NCBI RefSeq assembly: GCF_008107685.1
Contig: NZ_VIRF01000036.1
Coordinates: 1-32,968 of the forward strand
Origin: Novosphingobium sp. BW1
GTDB lineage: Bacteria > Pseudomonadota > Alphaproteobacteria > Sphingomonadales > Sphingomonadaceae
Length of the DNA: 32,968 bases
Direction: 5' to 3'
The first letter of the stretch is position 1, and every line of letters begins with the position of its first letter. Under the pieces are notes generated by a model. That model had not been told where the DNA came from. It saw nothing but the letters and a program-made list of their open reading frames with translations, and made no database searches. Of this stretch, positions 7,062-14,540 are shown piece by piece. A program made the position numbers and the translations under genes.

Positions 7062-7876
7062 GGCTGGGTCTCCTGATTTGTAGTGGCGCCGAGGTTGGGA
7101 TCAAGCGGCGATCCGGCGGGAATGCTTGCCGGTGGCGGCAGCCCAGCGCGCACCGGAGCGACGGCCGTTGGTGCCGATGGCGACGAACCGGCCGGCTCGA
7201 GTTCTCGGCTCCAGTCGATCGCATCGATATAGATGCCGAGTGGGTTCTTCCTCAGTGTATCAGCGCTGGTCGGCGGCACCATCTGGACGGTCAGGATCGC
7301 GGTCCAGTGCGAGCTACCCGCCTGGGCGCCGCGCTCGTAGGCGGTCTCGACCCATTTGATCTGGAACGACTTGTCCGATGCACGCACCACGCTGGTGACC
7401 TGCACCGAGACGGTGCGCTCGCCGACATGACCGAACGGATCGGCGGCGCGAGCGTAATCGCCGAGGAATATGCTCCCGCGCTTCGTCGTGAAATCGTAGG
7501 CAGAAAGCCAGTCCTGCCGCATGAGCACCGGGTCGAGCGAGACCGACCGGACATGCTCGATGAACCGGGAAAGGAACCACGCGACTTGGCTGTCGGTCGG
7601 TTGATAGTCCTTGTCGGCGCGCTGGACAGCGCGCGCCTCGCCGAGCTTGTCGACTTCGACCACATAAGGAACAACGCGGCTTTGCAGCGACTGCCAGAGC
7701 AGGCCACTCGAAAGCGCGGTGGTGAGGCCGAGGCAGCCGAAGGCCATCAGCCGCCAGTTGCGTGCCTGGACGCGGGCCGAGCCGATGCGTTCGTCCCAGA
7801 TTTGGCCCGCGCGTTGATAGGGTGTCTCGGGCTGAGGTGTATGTCCATATCGCTGGACGGCGCGTTTGAAGATCAT
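7058..7876 (-). CDS. trbF: TrbF, VirB8-like assembly factor
   Basis: A 272-residue bitopic inner-membrane protein that nucleates assembly of the type IV channel. It has a short cytoplasmic N-terminus, a transmembrane helix (about 45-65, NWRLMAFGCLGLTTALSSGLL) and a periplasmic NTF2-like domain (about 75-225, with PYVVEVDKLGEA and VSVQVTSVVRAS). A proline-rich tail ends in a low-complexity segment. The start at 7876 is chosen because GGAGG lies about ten bases upstream and the MIFKR opening fits the family; the open frame continues further but only into the trbL 3' end. It follows trbL by five bases and overlaps trbG by four. Confidence 0.94.
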   Translation of the reverse strand: MIFKRAVQRYGHTPQPETPYQRAGQIWDERIGSARVQARNWRLMAFGCLGLTTALSSGLLWQSLQSRVVPYVVEVDKLGEARAVQRADKDYQPTDSQVAWFLSRFIEHVRSVSLDPVLMRQDWLSAYDFTTKRGSIFLGDYARAADPFGHVGERTVSVQVTSVVRASDKSFQIKWVETAYERGAQAGSSHWTAILTVQMVPPTSADTLRKNPLGIYIDAIDWSRELEPAGSSPSAPTAVAPVRAGLPPPASIPAGSPLDPNLGATTNQETQP

Positions 7877-7881
7877 GAGGA

Positions 7882-9186
7882 TCAGTCCTCCCTTTCCTTG
7901 ATGTCGGGGGTAGCGCCGGAACCGCCTCGGTCGCCGGATTGGACGGCGTGGATGGCGGTCTGGCGATGATGGCGGGCGCTCTGCTGGGCATTCATCGCCC
8001 GCGCCCATCCGGGCATCGACGATGAACTATCCGCAGGTTCCGAAGCGGTGGTTGCCGTCTGTCCGGTCATCGCGTTGAACGCGGCTTGGCGGCCGGACTC
8101 GGCGGCCTCGCCAAGCCCTAATGCGGCGGACATCCGCGACCGCGCGGCGCCGGCCGCGGCACTCGCCATTCCGCCGATCCCGGCGCCGACGCTGGAGGAG
8201 CCGGCGCCTTCCTGACCGAGGGTGTAGGCGGTCGAGGCTGCCGATCCCATCGCCGTGCCCGCACGCACCGCCCCAAGGCCAGCGACGGCAAGGCCGCGAG
8301 CAGCACCGGCCGCGCCGGCACCGCCGAGGTACAGGGCTCCGCCCGCGCCAAGCATGGTGCCAAGCGCTGCGCCGGCCCCCAACTGCGGCGCGCCTGCGAC
8401 AAGACCCGAGGCGATGCCGGGACCGAAAATGCCGAGCCCGAACAGAGCAAGGCTGGCGAGCACCAGGCTCATGGCCTGGCCGATATCGGGTTCCTGGCCC
8501 TGGAGCGCGGTGGTGAACTGGGTGAAGTAGTTCGAGCCGATGCCGACGATGACCGCGAGCACCATGACCTTGATGCCCGACGACACGACATTGCCCAGCA
8601 CCCGCTCGGCGAGGAAGCTGGTGCGGTTCCACAGCGCGAAGGGCACGAGGATGAAGCCGGCCAATGAGGTCAGCTTGAACTCGATGATCGTGACAAACAT
8701 CTGCACGGCGAGGATAAAGAAGGCGAGGATCACGATCACCCACGCGACCAGCAGCACCACGATTGTCAGGAAGTTGTCGAAGAAGGTCGTGAAGCCGAGA
8801 TACTGGTTGACCTGTTGCAGGAGCGGCCAGGCGGCGGAGAAGCCGGTCCCGGCAAGGCGGCCGGGCTTCAGCAGATCCGCTGCGGTGATCGTCCCGCCGC
8901 CAGCGGTCAGTCCGGCCTGTGCAAACGATCGGAAGATGATGTTGCTGAGCGTGGAGAAGCTGTTGATGATGAACGCGAAGGCGCCGATGTAGAGGATCTT
9001 GCGGATCAGGCGACCGAGCACATTGTCCTCGCCGCCCAGCGCCCAGAACAGCCCTGCCAGCGTGACGTCGAGCGCGATCAGCGTGCGCGTCAAAAAGCTG
9101 ACGTCGCCGCCCAGGAGGCCGAACCCGCTGTCGATATAGCGGATGAAGGCCGCCATGAATTGATCGATGACGTTGAGATCGCCCAT
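7882..9186 (-). CDS. trbL: TrbL, VirB6-like polytopic channel protein
   Basis: A 434-residue inner-membrane protein of the mating channel, thought to form or gate the substrate path. Several hydrophobic helices lie in the first 290 residues, including LIALDVTLAGLFWAL, LYIGAFAFIINSFS, IVVLLVAWVIVILAFFILAV, LTSLAGFILVPFALW and VMVLAVIVGIGS. The Gly/Ala-rich stretch (about 280-360) and the polar, Ser-rich C-terminus are typical of TrbL. The start ATG has an AGGA about 11 bases upstream. It is separated from trbJ by 118 bases holding two hairpins, the widest gap between structural genes of the operon. Confidence 0.94.
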   Translation of the reverse strand: MGDLNVIDQFMAAFIRYIDSGFGLLGGDVSFLTRTLIALDVTLAGLFWALGGEDNVLGRLIRKILYIGAFAFIINSFSTLSNIIFRSFAQAGLTAGGGTITAADLLKPGRLAGTGFSAAWPLLQQVNQYLGFTTFFDNFLTIVVLLVAWVIVILAFFILAVQMFVTIIEFKLTSLAGFILVPFALWNRTSFLAERVLGNVVSSGIKVMVLAVIVGIGSNYFTQFTTALQGQEPDIGQAMSLVLASLALFGLGIFGPGIASGLVAGAPQLGAGAALGTMLGAGGALYLGGAGAAGAARGLAVAGLGAVRAGTAMGSAASTAYTLGQEGAGSSSVGAGIGGMASAAAGAARSRMSAALGLGEAAESGRQAAFNAMTGQTATTASEPADSSSSMPGWARAMNAQQSARHHRQTAIHAVQSGDRGGSGATPDIKERED

Positions 9187-9222
9187 GCGCTTCGCGTCCT
9201 GATGCTAAGTTCAAGGAATGCC

Positions 9223-9290
9223 GCGAGACCCAGTCTCGCAGGAGAGGGAGCCGGACCTCGCGACGACGGCGGCGGGGGATCGCCGCCGCC
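9223..9290 (-). promoter_or_regulatory. two hairpins in the trbJ-trbL gap
   Basis: GGCGGCGG/CCGCCGCC (9268-9275, 9283-9290; seven-base loop) and GCGAGAC/GTCTCGC (9223-9229, 9233-9239; three-base loop) stand in tandem between trbJ and trbL. No U-run follows either. They may slow transcription, protect mRNA ends or set relative expression. The small trbK gene often found here is absent; the gap is too short for it. Confidence 0.45.
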
Positions 9291-9304
9291 CTGGCCCGCC
9301 GCGC

Positions 9305-10060
9305 CTATTGGGGCGTGTAGGCGCTGCTGGAGCCGAGGAATTTCGCCGAAGCGCTCTGAGCGTCGGTGCGCGATTGGGACTGGTTCGCCCTTTCGATCGC
9401 CTCGGCGCGGTATTGCGCCGCCATCAGCGTCTGAATCTGGAACTGCTGCTTGGCGACGAGTGCGAGGAGCTGGTTGGTCGCCTGGCTGGCCTGCAGCGCG
9501 CCTTCGGCACTCTGGCTCCGCGCCACGATGCCGGTCAGCACCGCCTGGTCGGAGGCGATATTCTCGACGACCTGCGCCTGGACGGTCATGGTCTGCTCGA
9601 AGGCCGCGCGTGCGGTGTCCATCCGCGTCCGGGCGCTTTGCACCTGCTGGCTGGTGGTCAGGCTCCCGGCGAAGCTGTCGGGGTAGAGCGAGCGGAACTG
9701 CTGATCGAGGCTGGCGACCTTGAACTGGATGCCCTGCGCCTGGCCCATCAACTGGTCGATCTGTTGCATGGTCTGCTTGAGTGCCTGCAACTCGGGAAAG
9801 CTGATCCGGCCCAAGTTCTTCGCCTGGTTGATGAGGCTCTGTGCTTGGTTCTGCAGCATGCGGATCTGGTTGTTGATCTGCTCGAGCGTGCGCGCGGCAG
9901 TGAGGATATTCTGGCTGTAGTTCGAAGGATCGAACACGATAATCGCCTGGGCAGGCTCGCTCGTCGCCAGCGTGGCCAACACGAGCGCACCGGTAATGGC
10001 GCAGCCGAGCGCGCCGGCAATGAGGGGCTTCTTGAAAGACAGCATTCTGGTCATGGTCAT
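9305..10060 (-). CDS. trbJ: TrbJ, VirB5-like pilus-associated protein
   Basis: A 251-residue exported protein, the minor pilus or tip component of the mating apparatus. A signal peptide covers about residues 1-39 (basic start, hydrophobic GALGCAITGALVLATLA, then EPAQA). The mature protein opens with IIVFDPSNYSQNILTAARTL, the family signature, and is mostly long helices with Gln/Asn-rich heptads (INNQIRMLQNQAQSLINQAKNL), consistent with the VirB5 coiled-helix fold. The ATG overlaps the trbE stop (ATGA). The C-terminus is short and polar. Confidence 0.94.
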   Translation of the reverse strand: MTMTRMLSFKKPLIAGALGCAITGALVLATLATSEPAQAIIVFDPSNYSQNILTAARTLEQINNQIRMLQNQAQSLINQAKNLGRISFPELQALKQTMQQIDQLMGQAQGIQFKVASLDQQFRSLYPDSFAGSLTTSQQVQSARTRMDTARAAFEQTMTVQAQVVENIASDQAVLTGIVARSQSAEGALQASQATNQLLALVAKQQFQIQTLMAAQYRAEAIERANQSQSRTDAQSASAKFLGSSSAYTPQ

Positions 10061-12534
10061 TCTCCGGGGGCTGGAGGTTGGGGAGCGGTGGATTGGTTGG
10101 TGCCGGGAAACTCGCCGATCAGATCAGCGGCCCAGGCGAGATCGGCGGAGCGCAGGAAAGAACCGGCGAAGCCTTCCGCGCCGTGCTCCGCGAGAATGTC
10201 GTCAATTCGCTTCTGGCTGGCGGGATCGGACGCACCGCAGAGCGCCAGCGCGATCGGCCCCAGCCCGAGTTCGAACAGGCGATTGCCGCGCGCCGACTGC
10301 AGGTAATAATGCCGCTTGGGAGTGGCGCGGCTGACCAGCTCGATCTGCCGGTCGTTGAGACCGAAGCGTTCGTAGGCGGCACGCGACTGCGGCTCGATGG
10401 CGCGGTCGTTGGGGAGCAATATCCGCTGCGGGCAGCTTTCGATGATGGCCGGAGCGATGCTGCTGTCGGCGATATCGGCCAGGCTCTGCGTTGCAAAGAG
10501 CACCGCGACGTTCTTCTTGCGCAGCGTCTTCAGCCATTCGCGAATGCGCGCGGCGAAGAGCGGATGGTCGAGGAAGATCCAGGCTTCGTCGAGCACCAGC
10601 AGCGTTGGCCGCCCGTCGAAGCGTTCCTTGAGCCGGTGGAAGAGATAGGTGAGCACCGGGGCGACCACTCCGGATTGGCCCATCAGTGCTTCGGTCTCGA
10701 AGCACTGGACATCGGCCAGTGCGAGATTCTGTTCGGCCGCATCGAGCAGGCGGCCATAGGGTCCCTCGAGCGTATAGGCCGTCAACGCGGTGCGAAGCGC
10801 GTTCGACTGGAGCAGCATGGCGAGCCCGGTGAGCGTGCGCTCCTGCGGCGGCGCCGAGGCGAGGCTGTTCAGCGCCGACCAGACAGCGTCCTTGATCTCG
10901 GGCGTGACCACGACCTTTTCGTGCGCCAGCAGCGCCGCGATCCATTCCGCCGCCCAGCTGCGTTCACCGGCATCGTCGATCCGCCGCAGCGGCTGGAACG
11001 CCAGGGCATCCTTGCCATCCGGGCCGCCCTCCGCGCCGAGCCCGAGAGCATGATGCGCGCCGCCCATCGCCAGCACCGCCGCGCGCGCGGAGAAGCCCTT
11101 GTCGAAGACGTAGACCTGAGATTGCGGGTAGCGCCGGAACTGCAGCGCGATCAGCGCCAGTAGCACCGACTTGCCGGCGCCGGTAGGCCCGACGACGAGC
11201 ATGTGCCCGACGTCGCCGACATGGGTCGACAGGCGGAACGGCGTCGATCCGCTGGTCTGGGCATGGAATAGCGGCGGCCCGCCTAGATGACGGTTCTCCG
11301 CCGGCCCTGCCCAGACCGAGGACAGCGGCATGAGATGGGCCAAGTTCAATGTATGGACTAGAGGCTGGCGGACGTTGGCGTAGGCCTGGCCGGGCAGCGA
11401 GGACAGCCAGGCTTCGACCGCGTTGAGGCTTTCGCGAACGCAGGTGAAGCCGAGTCCATTGACGATCCGCTCGACCGCGCGGACCTTGTCTTCCACCCGT
11501 GTTTGGTCGGTATCGGCTACGGTGATCGTGGTGGTCAGGTAGCCGAAGGCGACATGATCGCCGCCGAGCGCCTGCAGCGCGAGATCGGCATCGACCACCT
11601 TGTTGTCCGCGTCGGTATCGAGAAGCTGGACCGGCTGGTTGTACATAACCTCGCGCAGCAGCGCGGTGATCGACTTGCGCTTGTTGAACCATTGCCGCCG
11701 GATTTTCGTCAGCGCCTTGGTCGCGTCCTGCTTGTCGAGCGCGATGAAGCGGGTGACCCAGCGATAGCCGAAATCCTGGTGGTTGAGCGCGTCGAGGATG
11801 CCGGGCCGGCTCAGGTTCGGGAAGCCCAGTACGGTCAAGGTGCGCAGATGGGTTCGGCCAAGCCTCGGCTCGAGCCCGCCGACAAGTGGCGTGTCGGCGA
11901 GCAGCGCATCGAGATAGACTGGCGTCTCGGGCGCTGCGATTTTATGGCGGTGATCGGAAATCGTGCCGTGGAGATAGGTCAGCGTCTCGGCATCATCGAG
12001 TGCGCGCAGCTCCGGCATGAAGCCGGAGAGTAGGTCGAGAATGCGGTCGGTTTCGGCGATGAAGCCGGCAAGGCTGGAGCGCCAGTCGCGGCCCTGCGCA
12101 TCATCGTGCCGTTCGACCAGGCTCCGTCCGGCGGCATCGCTGCTATCGGCGGGCGGCAGCCAGATCAGAGTGCCGTGATAGACGCTCTCGAAATGCTGGC
12201 CCTCGGCTTTGAATCCAGCACGCCGTTCCTGATCGACCAGCCAGGATGCGGCATCGGGAAAGGCGCCGTCCGGATAGCCCTGGCTGCCGCGCCGTTCTGC
12301 TTCGAAGAACAGCGCCCAACCAGTGCCGAGGCGCTTCAGCACATTGTTGGCGCGCGCGCAGGCCGAAACGAGTTCGGCTTCGGTCGCGCTTTCAAGATCG
12401 GGACCGCGAAAGGCAAAGCTGCGCTGGAAACTGCCATCCTTGTTGAGGACGACGCCGGGCGCCACCAGCGCGGCCCAGGGAAGATGATCGGCGAGGCGGT
12501 CGGCCCGCGACCGGTATTCAGCGAGGTTCAACAT
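10057..12534 (-). CDS. trbE: TrbE, VirB4-like transfer ATPase
   Basis: An 825-residue cytoplasmic ATPase that powers pilus assembly and substrate transport. The N-terminal VirB4 domain (about 1-400, with LNKDGSFQRSFAFRGPDLES) leads into the RecA-like core. Walker A is GPTGAGKS (449-456) and Walker B is LLVLDEAWIF (645-654), followed by the family's LKTLRKKNVAVLFATQSLAD. The start at 12534 is chosen because MLNLAEYR is the conserved family opening. The frame stays open for another 111 codons upstream, but those run through trbD and trbC and are Arg-rich out-of-frame translation. It overlaps trbD by seven bases and trbJ by four. Confidence 0.96.
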   Translation of the reverse strand: MLNLAEYRSRADRLADHLPWAALVAPGVVLNKDGSFQRSFAFRGPDLESATEAELVSACARANNVLKRLGTGWALFFEAERRGSQGYPDGAFPDAASWLVDQERRAGFKAEGQHFESVYHGTLIWLPPADSSDAAGRSLVERHDDAQGRDWRSSLAGFIAETDRILDLLSGFMPELRALDDAETLTYLHGTISDHRHKIAAPETPVYLDALLADTPLVGGLEPRLGRTHLRTLTVLGFPNLSRPGILDALNHQDFGYRWVTRFIALDKQDATKALTKIRRQWFNKRKSITALLREVMYNQPVQLLDTDADNKVVDADLALQALGGDHVAFGYLTTTITVADTDQTRVEDKVRAVERIVNGLGFTCVRESLNAVEAWLSSLPGQAYANVRQPLVHTLNLAHLMPLSSVWAGPAENRHLGGPPLFHAQTSGSTPFRLSTHVGDVGHMLVVGPTGAGKSVLLALIALQFRRYPQSQVYVFDKGFSARAAVLAMGGAHHALGLGAEGGPDGKDALAFQPLRRIDDAGERSWAAEWIAALLAHEKVVVTPEIKDAVWSALNSLASAPPQERTLTGLAMLLQSNALRTALTAYTLEGPYGRLLDAAEQNLALADVQCFETEALMGQSGVVAPVLTYLFHRLKERFDGRPTLLVLDEAWIFLDHPLFAARIREWLKTLRKKNVAVLFATQSLADIADSSIAPAIIESCPQRILLPNDRAIEPQSRAAYERFGLNDRQIELVSRATPKRHYYLQSARGNRLFELGLGPIALALCGASDPASQKRIDDILAEHGAEGFAGSFLRSADLAWAADLIGEFPGTNQSTAPQPPAPGE

Positions 12535-12803
12535 GCCAGATATCCTTTCTGGCGCAGGTGGCGGAGCAGCACGGGCGCAAAATCGGGGTCGCGGCGGGCG
12601 GCGAACACCGCGATGCTGTGGCCGACTGCCCAGAGCGCGATGCCGACCAGCCATTGCTGGAGGCCGAGACCGACTGCGGCGGCGATCGTGCCGTTGACGA
12701 TCGCTATGCCGCGTGGTGCGCCACCGAGCAGGATCGGCGAGCCCAGGCTGGCGTGGATCGGGGCCTCGAAGCCAGCAACATGACCGTTGTCGATGTGGCT
12801 CAT
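12528..12803 (-). CDS. trbD: TrbD, VirB3-like membrane protein
   Basis: A 91-residue small inner-membrane protein that partners the VirB4-type ATPase. It has the conserved GFEAPIHASLGSPILLGGAPR opening region and two closely spaced hydrophobic helices (about 32-66, AIVNGTIAAAVGLGLQQWLVG and IALWAVGHSIAVF), then RRDPDFAPVLLRHLR, all standard for the family. The start overlaps the trbC stop by four bases and the 3' end runs seven bases into trbE. Confidence 0.94.
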   Translation of the reverse strand: MSHIDNGHVAGFEAPIHASLGSPILLGGAPRGIAIVNGTIAAAVGLGLQQWLVGIALWAVGHSIAVFAARRDPDFAPVLLRHLRQKGYLAC

Positions 12804-13135
12804 GCGACGAGCGCCCCGCCGCCGAAGCTGAAGAAGGACAGGAAGAAAGACGACGCGGCGAACGCAATCGACAGGCCGAACACGATCTGGATCAGCCGGC
12901 GGAATCCGCCCGCCGTCTCGCCGAAGGCCAGCGTCAGGCCGGTCGTTATGATGATGATCACCGCGACGATCTTGGCGACGGGTCCCTGCACGGATTCCAG
13001 CACCTGCTGGAGCGGCTGTTCCCAGGGCATGCCGGAACCGCTGGCCTGGGCCGTGCTGGTCAGGGTGAGCGAAAGGCCGAGCATCAGCCCGGTCAGGAAA
13101 AGGCGGTCACGGTTGGAAATGGGAAAGATGCGCAT
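12800..13135 (-). CDS. trbC: TrbC, VirB2-like pilin
   Basis: A 111-residue pilin precursor. A long signal region with a hydrophobic stretch (LFLTGLMLGLSLTLTSTAQA, about 11-30) ends near the AQASGSG cleavage zone. The mature part has two transmembrane helices (IVAVIIIITTGLTLAFG, and QIVFGLSIAFAASSFFLSFF), as in VirB2/TrbC pilins. The ATG at 13135 is preferred over an upstream start because the trbB stop lies one base upstream, which gives the tight packing seen elsewhere in the operon. TrbC pilins are cyclised by a TraF-type peptidase in IncP systems; no traF is in the window. Confidence 0.93.
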   Translation of the reverse strand: MRIFPISNRDRLFLTGLMLGLSLTLTSTAQASGSGMPWEQPLQQVLESVQGPVAKIVAVIIIITTGLTLAFGETAGGFRRLIQIVFGLSIAFAASSFFLSFFSFGGGALVA

Positions 13136-13136
13136 G

Positions 13137-14132
13137 TCAGTCTCCTGTGTTGTCAGGGGTTGGGGAGAGATCGACGACGGCGTAGCCGCCATCGGGGTCG
13201 AGGCCCGCGACGCAGGCGATCGTCTCGATGCGCCGCGCGGTGCCGCGGCCAGCGATGAAGACGATCAGGTTGATCGCCTCGGCGACCAGGCGGCGCGGTA
13301 CGGTGACGACGGCTTCCTGGATGAGCTGTTCTATCCGGTAGAGCGCAGAAGACGCGCTATTTGCGTGGACGGTCGCGATCCCGCCGGGATGGCCGGTGTT
13401 CCAGGCCTTGAGCATGTCGAGCGCCTCGCCGCCGCGGACCTCGCCAACGATGATGCGGTCAGGCCGAAGCCGCAGCGTCGAGCGCACCAGGTCGCCCATC
13501 GTGACAGCACCGGCCCGCGTCCGCAGCGCCACCGTGTCGCGGGCGGGCGACTGCAGTTCGCGGGTGTCCTCGATCAGGATGACCCGCTCGTCGAGATGCG
13601 CCATCTCGGCGAGCAGCGCATTGGCGAGCGTGGTCTTGCCCGAGCTGGTCCCGCCGGCGATCAGGATGTTCCGGCGATCGACCACCGCGAGAGAAAGCAT
13701 GCGCGCAGTCTCCGCCGGCATGATGCCGTCGGCGACATAGTCCATGAGCGTGTAGACCCGCGCCGCGGGCTTCCGGATCGAGAAGCATGGCGCTGTCGAA
13801 ACCGGCGGCAGAATGCCTTCGAAGCGTTCGCCGGCGCCTTGTCCATGCGGCGGCAGTTCGGCCGAGACGATGGGCTTGTTGCCATGGACCTCGGTACGGG
13901 CATGCGACGCCACCAGTCGGATGATCCGCTCGACCTGGGGTGCATCGAGCTTCACATCGGTATCGACCCGGCCCTCGCCGAGAATATCGACGCGCAGTGC
14001 GCCGTCGGGATTGACCATAATTTCGATGACGCGCGGATCGAAGAGCGCGGCAGCGATTGCCGGCCCCATCGCGGTGCGCAGCATGGCGCGGCGACGGTCG
14101 GCAGATACCGTGTCGGACCCGGCGGGCATCAC
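13137..14132 (-). CDS. trbB: TrbB, VirB11-like hexameric ATPase
   Basis: A 331-residue cytoplasmic traffic ATPase that switches the channel between pilus building and DNA export. All hallmarks are seen: Walker A GGTSSGKT (160-167), Asp box IEDTREL (187-193), Walker B IIVGEVRG (227-234) and the His box GHPGGIATVH (247-256). The N-terminal PAS-like domain covers about 20-110. Two adjacent starts exist, GTG at 14132 and ATG at 14129; either way the start overlaps the copG stop. Length is typical for the family. Confidence 0.96.
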   Translation of the reverse strand: MMPAGSDTVSADRRRAMLRTAMGPAIAAALFDPRVIEIMVNPDGALRVDILGEGRVDTDVKLDAPQVERIIRLVASHARTEVHGNKPIVSAELPPHGQGAGERFEGILPPVSTAPCFSIRKPAARVYTLMDYVADGIMPAETARMLSLAVVDRRNILIAGGTSSGKTTLANALLAEMAHLDERVILIEDTRELQSPARDTVALRTRAGAVTMGDLVRSTLRLRPDRIIVGEVRGGEALDMLKAWNTGHPGGIATVHANSASSALYRIEQLIQEAVVTVPRRLVAEAINLIVFIAGRGTARRIETIACVAGLDPDGGYAVVDLSPTPDNTGD

Positions 14133-14533
14133 GACTTGCCTCCCTTTGGTTCGGGCGGCGCCAGCGTGCGCGTGCCTGCCGCGATCTGGCGGCCGACTTG
14201 GGCGACGAAAGATTCGAAGCGGTCGCGCCCGATAGCGCGGCCTGCGGCATCGGCCTCCGGCAGCGGCGCCGTCACCATCAGCTGGTAGCGGACGAACAGC
14301 GACAGACTTTCCAGCAGCACGTCGATGTCACGGCGAGCGCCGTCGAGTTCGCGCGACAGCCGGTCGAGGCGGACCTTCAGAAGATCGTCGATTTCCTTTG
14401 TGCCCCGGCGCGCCAGCCAGTCGCGGAGCGCGTCGTTGACCAAGCGGCTCTTGTTGCCGCGATTGCCGGCGGCGAGCGCTTCGAGCGCGTCGCCAATCTC
14501 GCGGTCGAGATAGAGGTTCTGGCGCATCTTCAT
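14129..14533 (-). CDS. CopG-like ribbon-helix-helix protein
   Basis: A 134-residue protein with an N-terminal ribbon-helix-helix (about 1-45: MRQNLYLDREIGDALEAL then GNRGNKSRLVNDALRDWL). Long helices follow (about 50-100), suggesting coiled-coil dimerisation. CopG-like genes sit between traG and trbB in Tn4371-type elements, and this one is a plausible regulator of the transfer operon or an accessory DNA-binding factor. The ATG at 14533 (or 14527, two codons later) is chosen because it starts seven bases after the traG stop; a longer frame would overlap traG by 47 bases. The stop overlaps the trbB start. Confidence 0.85.
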   Translation of the reverse strand: MKMRQNLYLDREIGDALEALAAGNRGNKSRLVNDALRDWLARRGTKEIDDLLKVRLDRLSRELDGARRDIDVLLESLSLFVRYQLMVTAPLPEADAAGRAIGRDRFESFVAQVGRQIAAGTRTLAPPEPKGGKS

Positions 14534-14540
14534 CGCCGCC

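Noticed and set aside
12535..12867. 111-residue N-terminal extension of TrbE
   Set aside because: The extension is Arg/Pro-rich translation of trbD and trbC in another frame; the family opening MLNLAEYR begins at 12534.
12558..14288. A 576-codon forward frame across trbB, trbC and trbD
   Set aside because: It is antisense to three clear trb genes in a GC-rich region where long spurious frames are expected.
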